A DNA stretch of 28,176 nt from a virus, in IMG/VR virus record IMGVR_UViG_3300025426_000098, positions 1 to 28,176 of that record, one strand, 5' to 3'. The position numbers and the translations under genes were made by a program. Under the pieces are notes generated by a model. The model saw nothing but the letters and a program-made list of their open reading frames with translations, did not search any database and had not been told where the DNA came from. This document shows, in pieces, positions 7,059-14,829 of the stretch. Each line of letters starts with the position of its first letter. Position 1 is the stretch's first letter.

Positions 7059-7290
7059 AGACTTTTTGCAGATATTTTTTTAAGCCCTTGATTCCTCGGT
7101 AAATATCTAATTAAATCAACAACTTACAACTGTGCAAAAAACTTACATTTACCAGCTCACAGCGTTAAAAAATTGAAAAGCGGGCAAAAAGAGCGGAGCG
7201 ATCGGGCTGAAGAATCACCACTTCACGTAGGGTAAAGGCTCATCATTTGAGCTAGTCAATAAGACGTGTAAACAGGGTTACTTTCACGAG

Positions 7291-7335
7291 CTGAATGCAA
7301 CCCCTGAATGCCTACTGCGAACACACTGCGAACAT
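7291..7335 (+). repeat. Two sets of direct repeats upstream of the small terminase gene
   Basis: CTGAATGC occurs at 7291-7298 and 7304-7311. Next to it ACTGCGAACAC (7314-7324) is followed directly by ACTGCGAACAT (7325-7335), 10 of 11 bases identical. The repeats end two bases before TTGACA at 7338. Iteron-like repeats here could bind the small terminase (a packaging site) or a regulator. Confidence 0.65.
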
Positions 7336-7337
7336 CA

Positions 7338-7366
7338 TTGACATCTAACGTTTAAACCATCACCAT
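7338..7366 (+). promoter_or_regulatory. Candidate promoter for the packaging operon (weak -10)
   Basis: TTGACA at 7338-7343 matches the sigma-70 -35 box exactly, but the base run at 17-base spacing (CACCAT, 7361-7366) is a poor -10. GTTTAAAC (7350-7357) lies in the spacer. An activator or a phage-specific factor would be needed. A small dyad, ACCAT-N5-ATGGT, follows at 7362-7376. Confidence 0.3.
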
Positions 7367-7406
7367 GCTTGATGGTCGTGTGACCGTTCATGCATAGGAG
7401 ATTGAA

Positions 7407-8045
7407 TTGAAAAAGACGAGAGATGAATTGATAACGATGCTGGAGGACGATGCTATTACCGTTGACGATGTTCGCACTAGCACAACGCAAGCGGGCACGA
7501 ATAGCGAAGCGATCCAGTCGGCTGTAGATCGTGTAGAGATAAAGAGAAAGAGAAATGGATTACCAGTAGGTGTAAAGACAGATAAGACTGGTAAGAAGCT
7601 TAATAAACCCACTGCCAAGATGCTGGCATTCGCATCCTACGTGCTCAATGGTGATGCTCCGAGAGATGCGTATCGTAAAGCTTACGACTGTAGTGGTAGT
7701 GCTGATGCCACGATCATTGCACGTGCGAACGAATTGATGAGACACAGTTCAATCACTTTACTTCTTGAACCTTTGATCACTGCCAAAAAAGAATTGGTAC
7801 TTGCGAACGAGGTAGCCACACGCAAGCACATCATGGAGGAGCTGTTCGTTCACAGCGCCAATGAAGAGACGAACGTTGGTGCACGACTGCGTGCGCTGGA
7901 GCTGATGGGCAAGGCTGTCGGTATGTTCATCGATAAGGTCGAGACCAAGGTCGAGGAGATCAACGCAGAGCAACTCAAGCAAGAACTCGAATCGCACTTG
8001 ACGTTACTCGACAACGTGACATCGATCAGAAAGAAAAAAGCGTGA
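7407..8045 (+). CDS. terS: Terminase small subunit, 212 aa
   Basis: DNA-recognition subunit that would bind the packaging site and load the large terminase. Residues about 65-115 match the Terminase_2 helical domain: KMLAFASYVLNGDAPRDAYR followed by the S-x-A-x-ANELM segment. The C-terminal helices probably form the oligomer and contact the motor. The start is TTG 7407 with TAGGAG six bases upstream; no better start exists nearby. The N-terminal 55 residues are polar and likely flexible. It opens the rightward packaging and head operon, although the large terminase comes two genes later. Confidence 0.85.
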   Translation: MKKTRDELITMLEDDAITVDDVRTSTTQAGTNSEAIQSAVDRVEIKRKRNGLPVGVKTDKTGKKLNKPTAKMLAFASYVLNGDAPRDAYRKAYDCSGSADATIIARANELMRHSSITLLLEPLITAKKELVLANEVATRKHIMEELFVHSANEETNVGARLRALELMGKAVGMFIDKVETKVEEINAEQLKQELESHLTLLDNVTSIRKKKA

Positions 8046-8081
8046 CGTGGGCTTGTGCGTTTGCGCTGGCGCACACCCACG
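8046..8081 (+). terminator. Strong hairpin just after the small terminase gene
   Basis: CGTGGG (8046-8051) pairs with CCCACG (8076-8081) and, after a CT bulge, TGTGCG (8054-8059) pairs with CGCACA (8070-8075): a 12-bp stem. It begins at the base after the stop codon. The first T-run (five T at 8098-8102) is about 16 bases further on, so it may attenuate transcription or protect the mRNA end rather than fully terminate. Confidence 0.55.
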
Positions 8082-8183
8082 CTACCCCCATGCCCCCTTT
8101 TTGACGGGATGGTCTGCATTGGACTCTACACTCTGAAATACACATTTAATTACATACTTTTTAGCTATCAGAACGTTTCCATA

Positions 8184-8199
8184 TGTTTCACGTGAAACA
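8184..8199. other. parS: Canonical parS centromere site
   Basis: TGTTTCACGTGAAACA, a perfect 16-base palindrome that matches the consensus chromosomal parS bound by ParB at all 16 positions. ParB loads at parS as a CTP clamp and spreads on flanking DNA; ParA and SMC then act on it. No ParA or ParB gene is in this window. The site is intergenic, between the small terminase gene and the 81 aa gene. Confidence 0.85.
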
Positions 8200-8228
8200 C
8201 ACCCCCTGTTGTTTTTTTGCAATGCAAA

Positions 8229-8276
8229 GTTTAAACGTTCGTGTAGAATACCCCCTATGAACGTTTCCGTTTAAAC
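8229..8276. repeat. Two GTTTAAAC palindromes 40 bases apart
   Basis: Copies at 8229-8236 and 8269-8276. The first reads GAACGTTTAAAC on the minus strand, the same 12-mer found on plus at 7038-7049. TTGCAA lies six bases before the first and TAGAAT seven bases after it, but the 21-base spacing is too long for a standard sigma-70 promoter. Confidence 0.6.
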
Positions 8277-8310
8277 ATGGAGGGGTATATATTTTGGAGG
8301 AAAAACACTT

Positions 8311-8556
8311 ATGGATTATGTTGGGGTTACTGATCGTATTGGCAATGATCCTATGAGCGATCAAAACTTTTTATTGCGTAGCACCATCATTGACCTTGAA
8401 ACAATGAGGACACCTTATGAACCAGCATCTCGTGGCTACATGGCACTTACAACAGCCATTAGCATTTTGCGGCAAATGCAAGTTGTTTATGACGTGGGCA
8501 ATTCTTGCTCACCAGCAAAACCTAAATTAAGAATAGTAAAGGAATGTAATGACTGA
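8311..8556 (+). CDS. Hypothetical protein, 81 aa
   Basis: ATG 8311 after GGAGG with ten-base spacing. Soluble, mixed helical protein with no recognised domain; the middle (TMRTPYEPASRGYMALTTAI) looks like a short helical bundle. It overlaps the LexA-like gene downstream by 8 bases, so the two are probably co-translated. The role is unknown. Confidence 0.7.
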   Translation: MDYVGVTDRIGNDPMSDQNFLLRSTIIDLETMRTPYEPASRGYMALTTAISILRQMQVVYDVGNSCSPAKPKLRIVKECND

Positions 8557-8779
8557 AAAACAAAAGCGGGTATACGACTTTATTCAAGCCTTTATTCGTA
8601 CGCATGGGTTTGCACCCAGCTATACCGAGATTGCTAAAGGATTAGAACTACGTAGCAAATCTAATATTCATCGTTTGGTGCACAATTTAAAAGACAAGGG
8701 ATTGATTAAAATCAACCCCCATATGGTGCGTAGCATCAAAGTAATCGATGCAACCGTTCGTGAGATGGCTGCCCTTTGA
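8549..8779 (+). CDS. LexA N-terminal-like winged-helix DNA-binding protein, 76 aa
   Basis: The whole protein matches the LexA DNA-binding domain: MTEKQKRVYDFIQAFIRTHG, then FAPSYTEIAKGL, LRSKSNIHRLVHNLKDKG and a wing with a conserved Arg-Ser-Ile. There is no protease/dimerisation domain, so SOS-type self-cleavage is impossible; it could act as a constitutive repressor, or compete with host LexA. It starts at ATG 8549 behind AAAGGA and overlaps its neighbours (8 bases upstream; TTGA with the large terminase). Its operator is unknown; the GTTTAAAC sites just upstream are one candidate, by position only. Confidence 0.8.
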   Translation: MTEKQKRVYDFIQAFIRTHGFAPSYTEIAKGLELRSKSNIHRLVHNLKDKGLIKINPHMVRSIKVIDATVREMAAL

Positions 8780-10287
8780 GTCTTCTTACTAAGGCGGAGA
8801 TTAAGAAGTATTTAGCGTTATTAGAAACGCTGCCTAAAGATTCGCCCCAAATTCCCAAAATACATCAACTGCTCAAGCAGGACAAAATTGAGCGTTGCAG
8901 GGAAAACTTTCTACCTTTTGTAAAGGAGATGTGGAGTGCCTTCATTCCCGGTAAACACCATGCTGTCATGGCTGATGCATTTGAAAGAGTTGCTAATGGA
9001 ACTCTTAAACGGCTTATTATTAATATGCCGCCTCGTCATACTAAATCTGAGTTTGCGTCTTATCTCTTTCCCGCTTGGTATCTTGGAAAGTATCCACAAA
9101 AGAAAATTATTCAAACTGCCCATACAGCAGAACTTGCCGTTGGTTTTGGACGAAAAGTCCGTAACGTTGTCAACACACCCGATTATCAAGCTGTATTCCC
9201 AACTAAGCTATCTTCTGATAGCAAAGCTGCGGGTCGTTGGAATACCGATAAAGGCGGCGATTATTTCGCTATCGGTGTGGGCGGTGCGGTTACAGGTAAA
9301 GGTGCGGACGTTCTAATTATTGATGACCCGCATTCGGAACAAGAAGCCATGCAAGGCAATCCCGAAGTATATGATCGGGTCTTTGAGTGGTATGGATCAG
9401 GACCACGTCAGCGTTTACAGCCGGGCGGGTCAATCATTATTGTGATGACACGCTGGTCTAAGCGGGATTTGACTGGTCAAATTTTAGATAACTCAATGAA
9501 AAGGGATGGAGATGAGTGGGAAGTCATCGAATTACCTGCGCTATTACCCTCTGGTAAACCTTTATGGTCTGAGTTTTGGTCGCAAAAAGAACTTGAAGCG
9601 ATCAAGGCGGAAATTCCTGTTAGCAAGTGGGAAGCCCAGTATCAGCAAAATCCTACATCTGAGGAAGGCGCAATTATTAAAAGGGAGCATTGGCGCATAT
9701 GGGAATCGGATGTCGCTCCTTACTGCGATTACATCATTCAGTCGTGGGATACCGCCTTTGAAAAGAGTAATCGTGCTGACTATTCCGCTTGCACCACGTG
9801 GGGTATCTTCTATAAAACGAATACTGAAGGCTTGGAAGTACCCAATATCATCCTTTTAGATGCTTATAAGGGACGTTTAGAGTTCCCAGAACTTAAACGC
9901 AAAGCGTTTGAGTACTACAAACACTGGAATCCAGACAGCCTAATTGTAGAAAAAAAGGCGGCTGGTGCGCCACTGATCTATGAAATGCGGGCAATGGGCA
10001 TACCGGTGTCGGAGTATACACCAAGCAAGGGTAATGATAAAATAGCCCGTGTAAACGCTATATCTGATCTTTTTGCGTCTGGTTATGTCTGGTGTCCAGA
10101 AGCACGATGGGCGGAAGAAGTGATGGAGGAATGCGCTTCCTTCCCTAACGGAGACCACGATGACATGGTTGACTCAACGTCACAAGCCTTGTTACGGTTC
10201 CGTCAGGGAGGTTTTATCCGTTTAAACAGCGATGAGCCAGATGAAGTAAAAGAATTTAGATCCAACCGAAACAAAGGTTACTACTAA
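8776..10287 (+). CDS. terL: Terminase large subunit, 503 aa
   Basis: The packaging motor and nuclease. Seen: Walker A-like MPPRHTKS at residues 84-91, Walker B VLIIDDPHSE at 179-188, the coupling segment IVMTRW at 222-227, and RNase H-like nuclease acidic residues in SWDTAF (D325), VEKKAAG (E392) and HDDMVD (D462-D463). The length fits the family. TTG 8776 overlaps the stop of the LexA-like gene as TTGA; a stop codon lies just upstream in this frame, so the choice is TTG or a much shorter protein, and the ribosome site is weak, suggesting coupling. Confidence 0.95.
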   Translation: MSLLTKAEIKKYLALLETLPKDSPQIPKIHQLLKQDKIERCRENFLPFVKEMWSAFIPGKHHAVMADAFERVANGTLKRLIINMPPRHTKSEFASYLFPAWYLGKYPQKKIIQTAHTAELAVGFGRKVRNVVNTPDYQAVFPTKLSSDSKAAGRWNTDKGGDYFAIGVGGAVTGKGADVLIIDDPHSEQEAMQGNPEVYDRVFEWYGSGPRQRLQPGGSIIIVMTRWSKRDLTGQILDNSMKRDGDEWEVIELPALLPSGKPLWSEFWSQKELEAIKAEIPVSKWEAQYQQNPTSEEGAIIKREHWRIWESDVAPYCDYIIQSWDTAFEKSNRADYSACTTWGIFYKTNTEGLEVPNIILLDAYKGRLEFPELKRKAFEYYKHWNPDSLIVEKKAAGAPLIYEMRAMGIPVSEYTPSKGNDKIARVNAISDLFASGYVWCPEARWAEEVMEECASFPNGDHDDMVDSTSQALLRFRQGGFIRLNSDEPDEVKEFRSNRNKGYY

Positions 10288-10295
10288 GGAATACT

Positions 10296-12821
10296 ATGGC
10301 AATTGATAAAGCCCTATACCAAGCCCCCAAAGGGATCGATGCTCTCGCTGCTGAAGAAGAGCCACTGGAAATTGAAATTGAACCAGACCACATTAATATA
10401 TCAACCGATGATATTGAAATTGATATTCAAGCCCTTGACCCAGAATTTGGCGAAAATCTTGCGGAGAATTTAGACGACTCGTTGCTGGCTTTAATTGCCC
10501 AAGAGTTGACTTCTGACTACGACTCTGATGTGGCGAGCCGCAAAGATTGGTTGCAAACCTACGTAGATGGTTTGGAATTATTGGGATTAAAGATTGAAGA
10601 GCGCAGTGAACCTTGGGAAGGTGCTTGCGGTATCTACCATCCTATTCTTGCTGAAGCGCTTGTAAAGTTTCAATCTGAAACCATTATGAGTCTGTTTCCC
10701 GCCCAAGGACCAGTTAGAACAAAAATTATTGGTAAAGAAACCAAAGACAAAATTGATGCAGCGCACCGTGTTGAAACGGATATGAACCACCGTTTGACAG
10801 ATAGAATGCCTGAGTATCGCCCTGAGACAGAGCGCACCATCTGGGGATTGGGTCTAGCTGGTAATGCATTTAAAAAGGTTTACTTTGATCCAAACTTAAA
10901 TCGCCCTATGGCTTTGTTTGTGCCAGCAGAAGATGTGGTTGTTCCTTATGGCGCAGCCAACCTAGAGTCTGCTGATCGTGTAACGCACGTGATGCGTAAA
11001 ACAGAAAATGAATTACGCAAGCTGCAAGTCATGGGTTTTTACCGTGATATTGATCTTGGAACTCCAATTAACTTCTTGGATGAAGTAGAAAAGAAAATTG
11101 CAGAGAAGCAAGGTTTTAGAGCAAGCTCAGATGACCGATACAAGCTTTTAGAAATGCACGTCAACCTTGATTTAGAAGGTTACGAGCATACAGATGAAAA
11201 CGGTGAACCCACTGGCATTGCTTTGCCTTATGTAGTCACTATTGAAAAGGGTACAAGTACCATCCTTTCAATCCGCAGAAACTGGAGACCAGATGATGAA
11301 ACATTCCAAAAACGTGCTCATTTTGTACATTATGGATACATTCCCGGTTTTGGCTTTTACCATTTTGGTCTCATCCATCTTATTGGTGCTTATGCTAAAA
11401 GTGGCACTTCCATCGTACGTCAATTGGTTGATGCAGGATCCCTCGCTAATCTGCCGGGTGGCTTTAAGACCCGTGGGTTGCGTGTCAAAGGTGACGACAC
11501 ACCAATAGCACCGGGTGAGTTTAGGGACGTGGACGTACCGTCTGGAGCAATGAAAGACAATATTATGCCGCTCCCATACAAGGAGCCAAGCCAGACCTTG
11601 CTTACTTTGTTAAACGGCATTATTGAAGAAGCTCGCAGATTTGCTAACACAGCAGACTTATCCGTATCCGATATGTCCGCTGCTGCGCCAGTTGGAACCA
11701 CGTTTGCTATTTTGGAGCGAACACTCAAAGTAATGTCGGCTGTACAAGCTCGTATCCATTTTGCTCTCAAGCAAGAATTAAAGCTGCTTAAAGAAATTAT
11801 TGCAGAAGATACTCCAGAAGACTATGACTACGATCCAGATAGCGGTAATCGGCACGCTAAAAAATCAGACTACGATGCCGTAGACTTGATTCCAGTAAGC
11901 GATCCTAATGCTTCTACGATGGCGCAAAAGATTGTTCAGTGGCAAGCCGTACAACAGTTGGCTCAGTCTAACCCACAGTTTTTTAATATGCAGTTGATGA
12001 ATCGCCAAATGGTTGAAATATTAGGCATTCCTAATGCCAATAAACTTGTGCCTATGGCTGATGATATTAAGCCTACTGATCCCGTTTCTGAAAATCAAAA
12101 CATTTTGATGCAAAAACCAGTCAAGGCTTTTGAATATCAAGATCACGAAGCCCACATTACTGTGCATATGATGGCAATGAAAGATCCAAAGATCCTACAA
12201 GTATTGGGACAAGGACCACAAGCCATTCAATTGCAAGCGGCTATGCAAGCGCATATTAATGAGCATTTAGGTTTTGCTTATCGTGTTGAAATTGAGAAAC
12301 AATTGGGTATGTCATTACCACCTAAGTCTGATGAAATGGGTGATGACGTTGGCATGAATCCAGAAGTGGAAGCTCGTTTGGCTCCAATGTTGGCTCAAGC
12401 TGCTCAACGTCTATTACAGAACAATCAGCAACAGGCGGCACAACAGCAAGCCCAGCAACAGGCACAAGATCCATTGGTTCAGATGCAGCAACAAGAGTTA
12501 CAACTTAAACAAGCTGAACTTGAGCGCAAAAAACAAAAAGATATGGTTGATGCTCAATTAAAAGCAAGTCAGCAACAAATTGAGAAAAGCCGTATCCAAG
12601 CACAGACGGTATTGGAAGCAGCTAAAACTCAAGCAGGTCTACAGTCTCAAGAAACACGAGACAAGATACAAATCGGTGCAGATTTGGTTAAGCATATTTC
12701 AAGCAAAGACCAAGAGCACAAAGTTCAAAACAAACAGCTATTTACACAAGGATTGAGAGACGCTCACCAAGTTGCAGAAGCTGAACAAGCCCGTTTAAAC
12801 GCTAAAAAGGGTAATAAATGA
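10296..12821 (+). CDS. Portal protein, P22-like, 841 aa
   Basis: Forms the ring at the capsid vertex through which DNA enters. It follows the large terminase by eight bases, with TAAGGA before ATG 10296. Residues about 70-600 match long P22-type portals (for example LEMHVNLDLEGYEHTDENG, the GAYAKSGTSIVRQLVD helix, and NGIIEEARRFANTADLSVSD). The last 150 residues are Gln/Ala-rich (QQQAAQQQAQQQAQDP) and then a charged coiled coil, like the portal barrel of P22. The acidic N-terminus (20-60) is low-complexity. The gene ends overlapping the next by ATGA. Confidence 0.92.
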   Translation: MAIDKALYQAPKGIDALAAEEEPLEIEIEPDHINISTDDIEIDIQALDPEFGENLAENLDDSLLALIAQELTSDYDSDVASRKDWLQTYVDGLELLGLKIEERSEPWEGACGIYHPILAEALVKFQSETIMSLFPAQGPVRTKIIGKETKDKIDAAHRVETDMNHRLTDRMPEYRPETERTIWGLGLAGNAFKKVYFDPNLNRPMALFVPAEDVVVPYGAANLESADRVTHVMRKTENELRKLQVMGFYRDIDLGTPINFLDEVEKKIAEKQGFRASSDDRYKLLEMHVNLDLEGYEHTDENGEPTGIALPYVVTIEKGTSTILSIRRNWRPDDETFQKRAHFVHYGYIPGFGFYHFGLIHLIGAYAKSGTSIVRQLVDAGSLANLPGGFKTRGLRVKGDDTPIAPGEFRDVDVPSGAMKDNIMPLPYKEPSQTLLTLLNGIIEEARRFANTADLSVSDMSAAAPVGTTFAILERTLKVMSAVQARIHFALKQELKLLKEIIAEDTPEDYDYDPDSGNRHAKKSDYDAVDLIPVSDPNASTMAQKIVQWQAVQQLAQSNPQFFNMQLMNRQMVEILGIPNANKLVPMADDIKPTDPVSENQNILMQKPVKAFEYQDHEAHITVHMMAMKDPKILQVLGQGPQAIQLQAAMQAHINEHLGFAYRVEIEKQLGMSLPPKSDEMGDDVGMNPEVEARLAPMLAQAAQRLLQNNQQQAAQQQAQQQAQDPLVQMQQQELQLKQAELERKKQKDMVDAQLKASQQQIEKSRIQAQTVLEAAKTQAGLQSQETRDKIQIGADLVKHISSKDQEHKVQNKQLFTQGLRDAHQVAEAEQARLNAKKGNK

Positions 12822-13006
12822 ATGAATTAGAAATAGCAATTGGCAGAATTGATGAACGGATATCAATGATGCAAAACCAATTAGGTAGTGGCGATGCGGT
12901 CGAATACAACCAATACCTAACTATATGCGGGATTATTAAAGGTCTGTTGACCGCACGTAGAGAAATAACCGACCTTAAACACAATTTGGAGATCTCGGAT
13001 GAGTGA
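12818..13006 (+). CDS. Hypothetical head-region protein, 62 aa
   Basis: Overlaps the portal stop by four bases (ATGA) and the next gene by eight. Helical, with a conserved-looking GDAVEYNQYLTICGIIKGLL segment and a charged C-terminus. Such short helical proteins commonly sit between portal and scaffold genes in aquatic phages. The role is unknown. Confidence 0.75.
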   Translation: MNELEIAIGRIDERISMMQNQLGSGDAVEYNQYLTICGIIKGLLTARREITDLKHNLEISDE

Positions 13007-13403
13007 AACAATTGATTTGTCACAGGCGGTCGATCTATCAGCGCTAATGGACAAATCCCAAGAAGAAAAAGCAAGCCAATTACCGAAGCCGTCAGGCTAT
13101 CGGATCCTATGTGCAATACCTGATATTGAAGATGCGTACGAAAGCGGACTCTTAAAGGCAGAAGCGACCATTAACTTTGAAGAAAAGCTGGCAACAGTTT
13201 TATTCGTAGTTGCGTTGGGACCAGACTGCTACAAAGATCCAACAAGGTTCCCATCAGGACCTTGGTGCAAAGTCGGTGACTTTATTATTGTCCGACCAAA
13301 CTCAGGTAGTCGTTTAAACATTCACGGAAAAGAATTCAGAATGATTAACGATGACACCGTAGAAGCTATTGTGGATGATCCACGTGGCATTAAACGCTCA
13401 TAA
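12999..13403 (+). CDS. GroES-like co-chaperonin, 134 aa
   Basis: Cpn10 fold, expected to cap a GroEL ring and help fold the capsid protein. Seen: GYRILCAIPDIEDAYESG (the first strands), ALGPDCY in place of the GroES VVAVGxG turn, CKVGDFIIVRPNSGSRLNI, and the final FRMINDDTVEAIVD strand. The mobile loop that binds GroEL would be the stretch around KAEATINFEEK; it lacks the typical GGI tripeptide. About 30 extra N-terminal residues precede the fold. GGAG lies seven bases before ATG 12999. T4 gp31 is a known functional parallel. It lies just ahead of scaffold and capsid genes. Confidence 0.82.
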   Translation: MSETIDLSQAVDLSALMDKSQEEKASQLPKPSGYRILCAIPDIEDAYESGLLKAEATINFEEKLATVLFVVALGPDCYKDPTRFPSGPWCKVGDFIIVRPNSGSRLNIHGKEFRMINDDTVEAIVDDPRGIKRS

Positions 13404-13414
13404 AGGAGAAAAAT

Positions 13415-14362
13415 ATGGCAGAAGCATTCCAATTCCCCGATGAAATCGAACAACCAGCAGATTTGCCAGAAGTAAAAGCAGAAATTGAAGCAAAACCCGC
13501 TGATTTTGAGATTGAAATTGAAGACGATACCCCAAAAGAGGATCGTAGACGCAGAAATTTACCCGAAGAAGTGGTGCAAGATCTCGAAAAAGACGAGATG
13601 GAGCAATATGACGACCACGTAAAAGACCGTTTACAGCAGTTAAAGAAGGTCTGGCACGATGAGCGTAGGGCAAAAGAAGCTGCTTTGCGTGAACAACAAG
13701 AAGCAATTGCTGCAACGCAAAAACTTTACGAAGAAAACAAGAAAATGAAAGCCTTGTTGTCTTCTGGAGAGCAAGAATACGTAGCTGCGGTTAAAAATTC
13801 AGTGGAATTAGAGCTAGATAAAGCAAAACGGATTTATCGTGAAGCTTATGAGTCTGGTGATACTGATCGTATTATTGAAGCTCAAGAAAACATGGTTTCA
13901 GCCATGCAAAAACAGGAGCGCATCAACAATTTTAAGATGCCCCCTTTACAAACTGAAGAAAATGAGGTAAAAACACAATATCAAGCTCCTCCTAAGCCCG
14001 ATATGAGGGCACAGAAGTGGCAAGAGCAAAATTCTTGGTTCGGTCAAGATGAAGAAATGACAGCAGCAGCGCTAGGTTTACACGAAAAACTTAAGCGCAA
14101 TGGTGTTCATATCGGCTCTGATGAATATTATGCGACCCTCGATCGTACGATTCGCAAACGTTTCCCCGAAAATTTCGAGGAAGAGGCTGTACCAGAAGTC
14201 AAAGAAACTCCTAAAGCAAAATCTCCATCGGTAGTTGCTCCAGCGAGTCGCAGCACGAATGCGAAACCAATCAAGCTGAAAACGAGCCAAGTGGCATTAG
14301 CCAAAAAACTTGGTATTACCCCAGAGCAATATGCTAGAGAAGTACTTAAATTAGGAGAATAA
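13415..14362 (+). CDS. Scaffold-like head assembly protein, 315 aa
   Basis: Very charged and helical: an acidic N-terminus, a long coiled coil (residues 55-175, with many Lys/Glu/Gln), a Pro-rich middle and a basic C-terminal helix (KLGITPEQYAREVLKL), the usual place where scaffolds bind the capsid. Its position between co-chaperonin and capsid genes supports the role. AAAGGAG precedes ATG 13415. No protease domain is visible. The family call rests on composition and order, not on a specific motif. Confidence 0.78.
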   Translation: MAEAFQFPDEIEQPADLPEVKAEIEAKPADFEIEIEDDTPKEDRRRRNLPEEVVQDLEKDEMEQYDDHVKDRLQQLKKVWHDERRAKEAALREQQEAIAATQKLYEENKKMKALLSSGEQEYVAAVKNSVELELDKAKRIYREAYESGDTDRIIEAQENMVSAMQKQERINNFKMPPLQTEENEVKTQYQAPPKPDMRAQKWQEQNSWFGQDEEMTAAALGLHEKLKRNGVHIGSDEYYATLDRTIRKRFPENFEEEAVPEVKETPKAKSPSVVAPASRSTNAKPIKLKTSQVALAKKLGITPEQYAREVLKLGE

Positions 14363-14363
14363 A

Positions 14364-14807
14364 ATGACTGCAAAAAGAAATAACCGTGATACCGAAGTTC
14401 GTGAAATGGCGGAGCGCCCAAAGCAGTGGCGACCACCAGAGTTACTCCCAGAACCCGATAAGGAAGAAGGATACGAGTATCGTTGGATTCGTGTATCTAT
14501 GTTGAATACCCCAGATCCTAGAAATTTATCGTCTAAGCTCAGGGAAGGTTGGGAACCCGTTCGAGTCGAAGAACAACCTAAGTTTAAACTGCTAGTCGAT
14601 CCAGATGGACGTTTTAAAGACAACATCGAAATTGGCGGATTGTTACTTTGCAAAACTCCAAAAGAGTTCGTAGACCAACAGCAAGCTTATTACGCTGAAC
14701 AGACACGGGCACAGACGGAAGCTGTAGACAACAATTTGATGCGTCAATCCGATGCTCGTATGCCTATTTTCAAAGAAAGTAAGTCTACAGTAACGGTTGG
14801 CAGATAA
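14364..14807 (+). CDS. Hypothetical virion-region protein, 147 aa
   Basis: Begins two bases after the scaffold stop, with TTAGGAG ahead. Contains a compact alpha/beta segment, YEYRWIRVSMLNTPDPRNLS, followed by LREGWEPVR, a pattern seen in proteins encoded next to capsid genes of marine and freshwater phages. C-terminal third is Gln/Ala-rich and helical. Its exact role (head maturation or minor capsid) is unknown. Confidence 0.75.
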   Translation: MTAKRNNRDTEVREMAERPKQWRPPELLPEPDKEEGYEYRWIRVSMLNTPDPRNLSSKLREGWEPVRVEEQPKFKLLVDPDGRFKDNIEIGGLLLCKTPKEFVDQQQAYYAEQTRAQTEAVDNNLMRQSDARMPIFKESKSTVTVGR

Positions 14808-14829
14808 TTTTAACTTTTAGGAGATTTAA

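Larger units (their letters stand above)
6629..7406. other. 778-base control region between divergent operons
   Basis: No convincing gene on either strand. It separates the leftward operon from the rightward packaging operon, so both promoters probably lie here. It holds a dyad at 6785-6809, a hairpin at 6842-6856, two short T-tailed hairpins (6936-6954 and 6980-7000), two GTTTAAAC sites and tandem repeats at 7291-7335. If the candidate minus-strand promoter near 7028-7058 is right, the leftward mRNA has a leader of close to 390 bases, long enough for RNA-level control. A packaging start site may also lie here, next to the small terminase gene; I see no direct proof. Confidence 0.6.
8082..8310. 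other. Gap with parS, GTTTAAAC pairs and GAACGTTTCC repeats
   Basis: A 229-base gene-free stretch after the hairpin. Besides parS (8184-8199), GAACGTTTCC occurs twice (8171-8180 and 8259-8268), and two GTTTAAAC sites lie at 8229 and 8269. -10-like boxes TAGAAT (8244-8249) and TATATT (8288-8293) lie downstream of the two GTTTAAAC sites. It likely holds the promoter of the genes from 8311 onward. Confidence 0.5.

Noticed and set aside
6839-7102. An 87-codon plus-strand open frame in the control region
   Set aside because: TTG start with no ribosome site, no recognisable domain, and it crosses both T-tailed hairpins and a GTTTAAAC site; it looks like chance in a regulatory gap.
6629-7406. tRNA or tmRNA gene in the control region
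   Set aside because: No T-loop-like GTTCGA(A/T)TC and no cloverleaf seen on either strand.
8202-8211. CCCCCTGTTG shared with the region after the capsid gene (about 16646-16655)
   Set aside because: Only ten bases and no shared context; probably chance.
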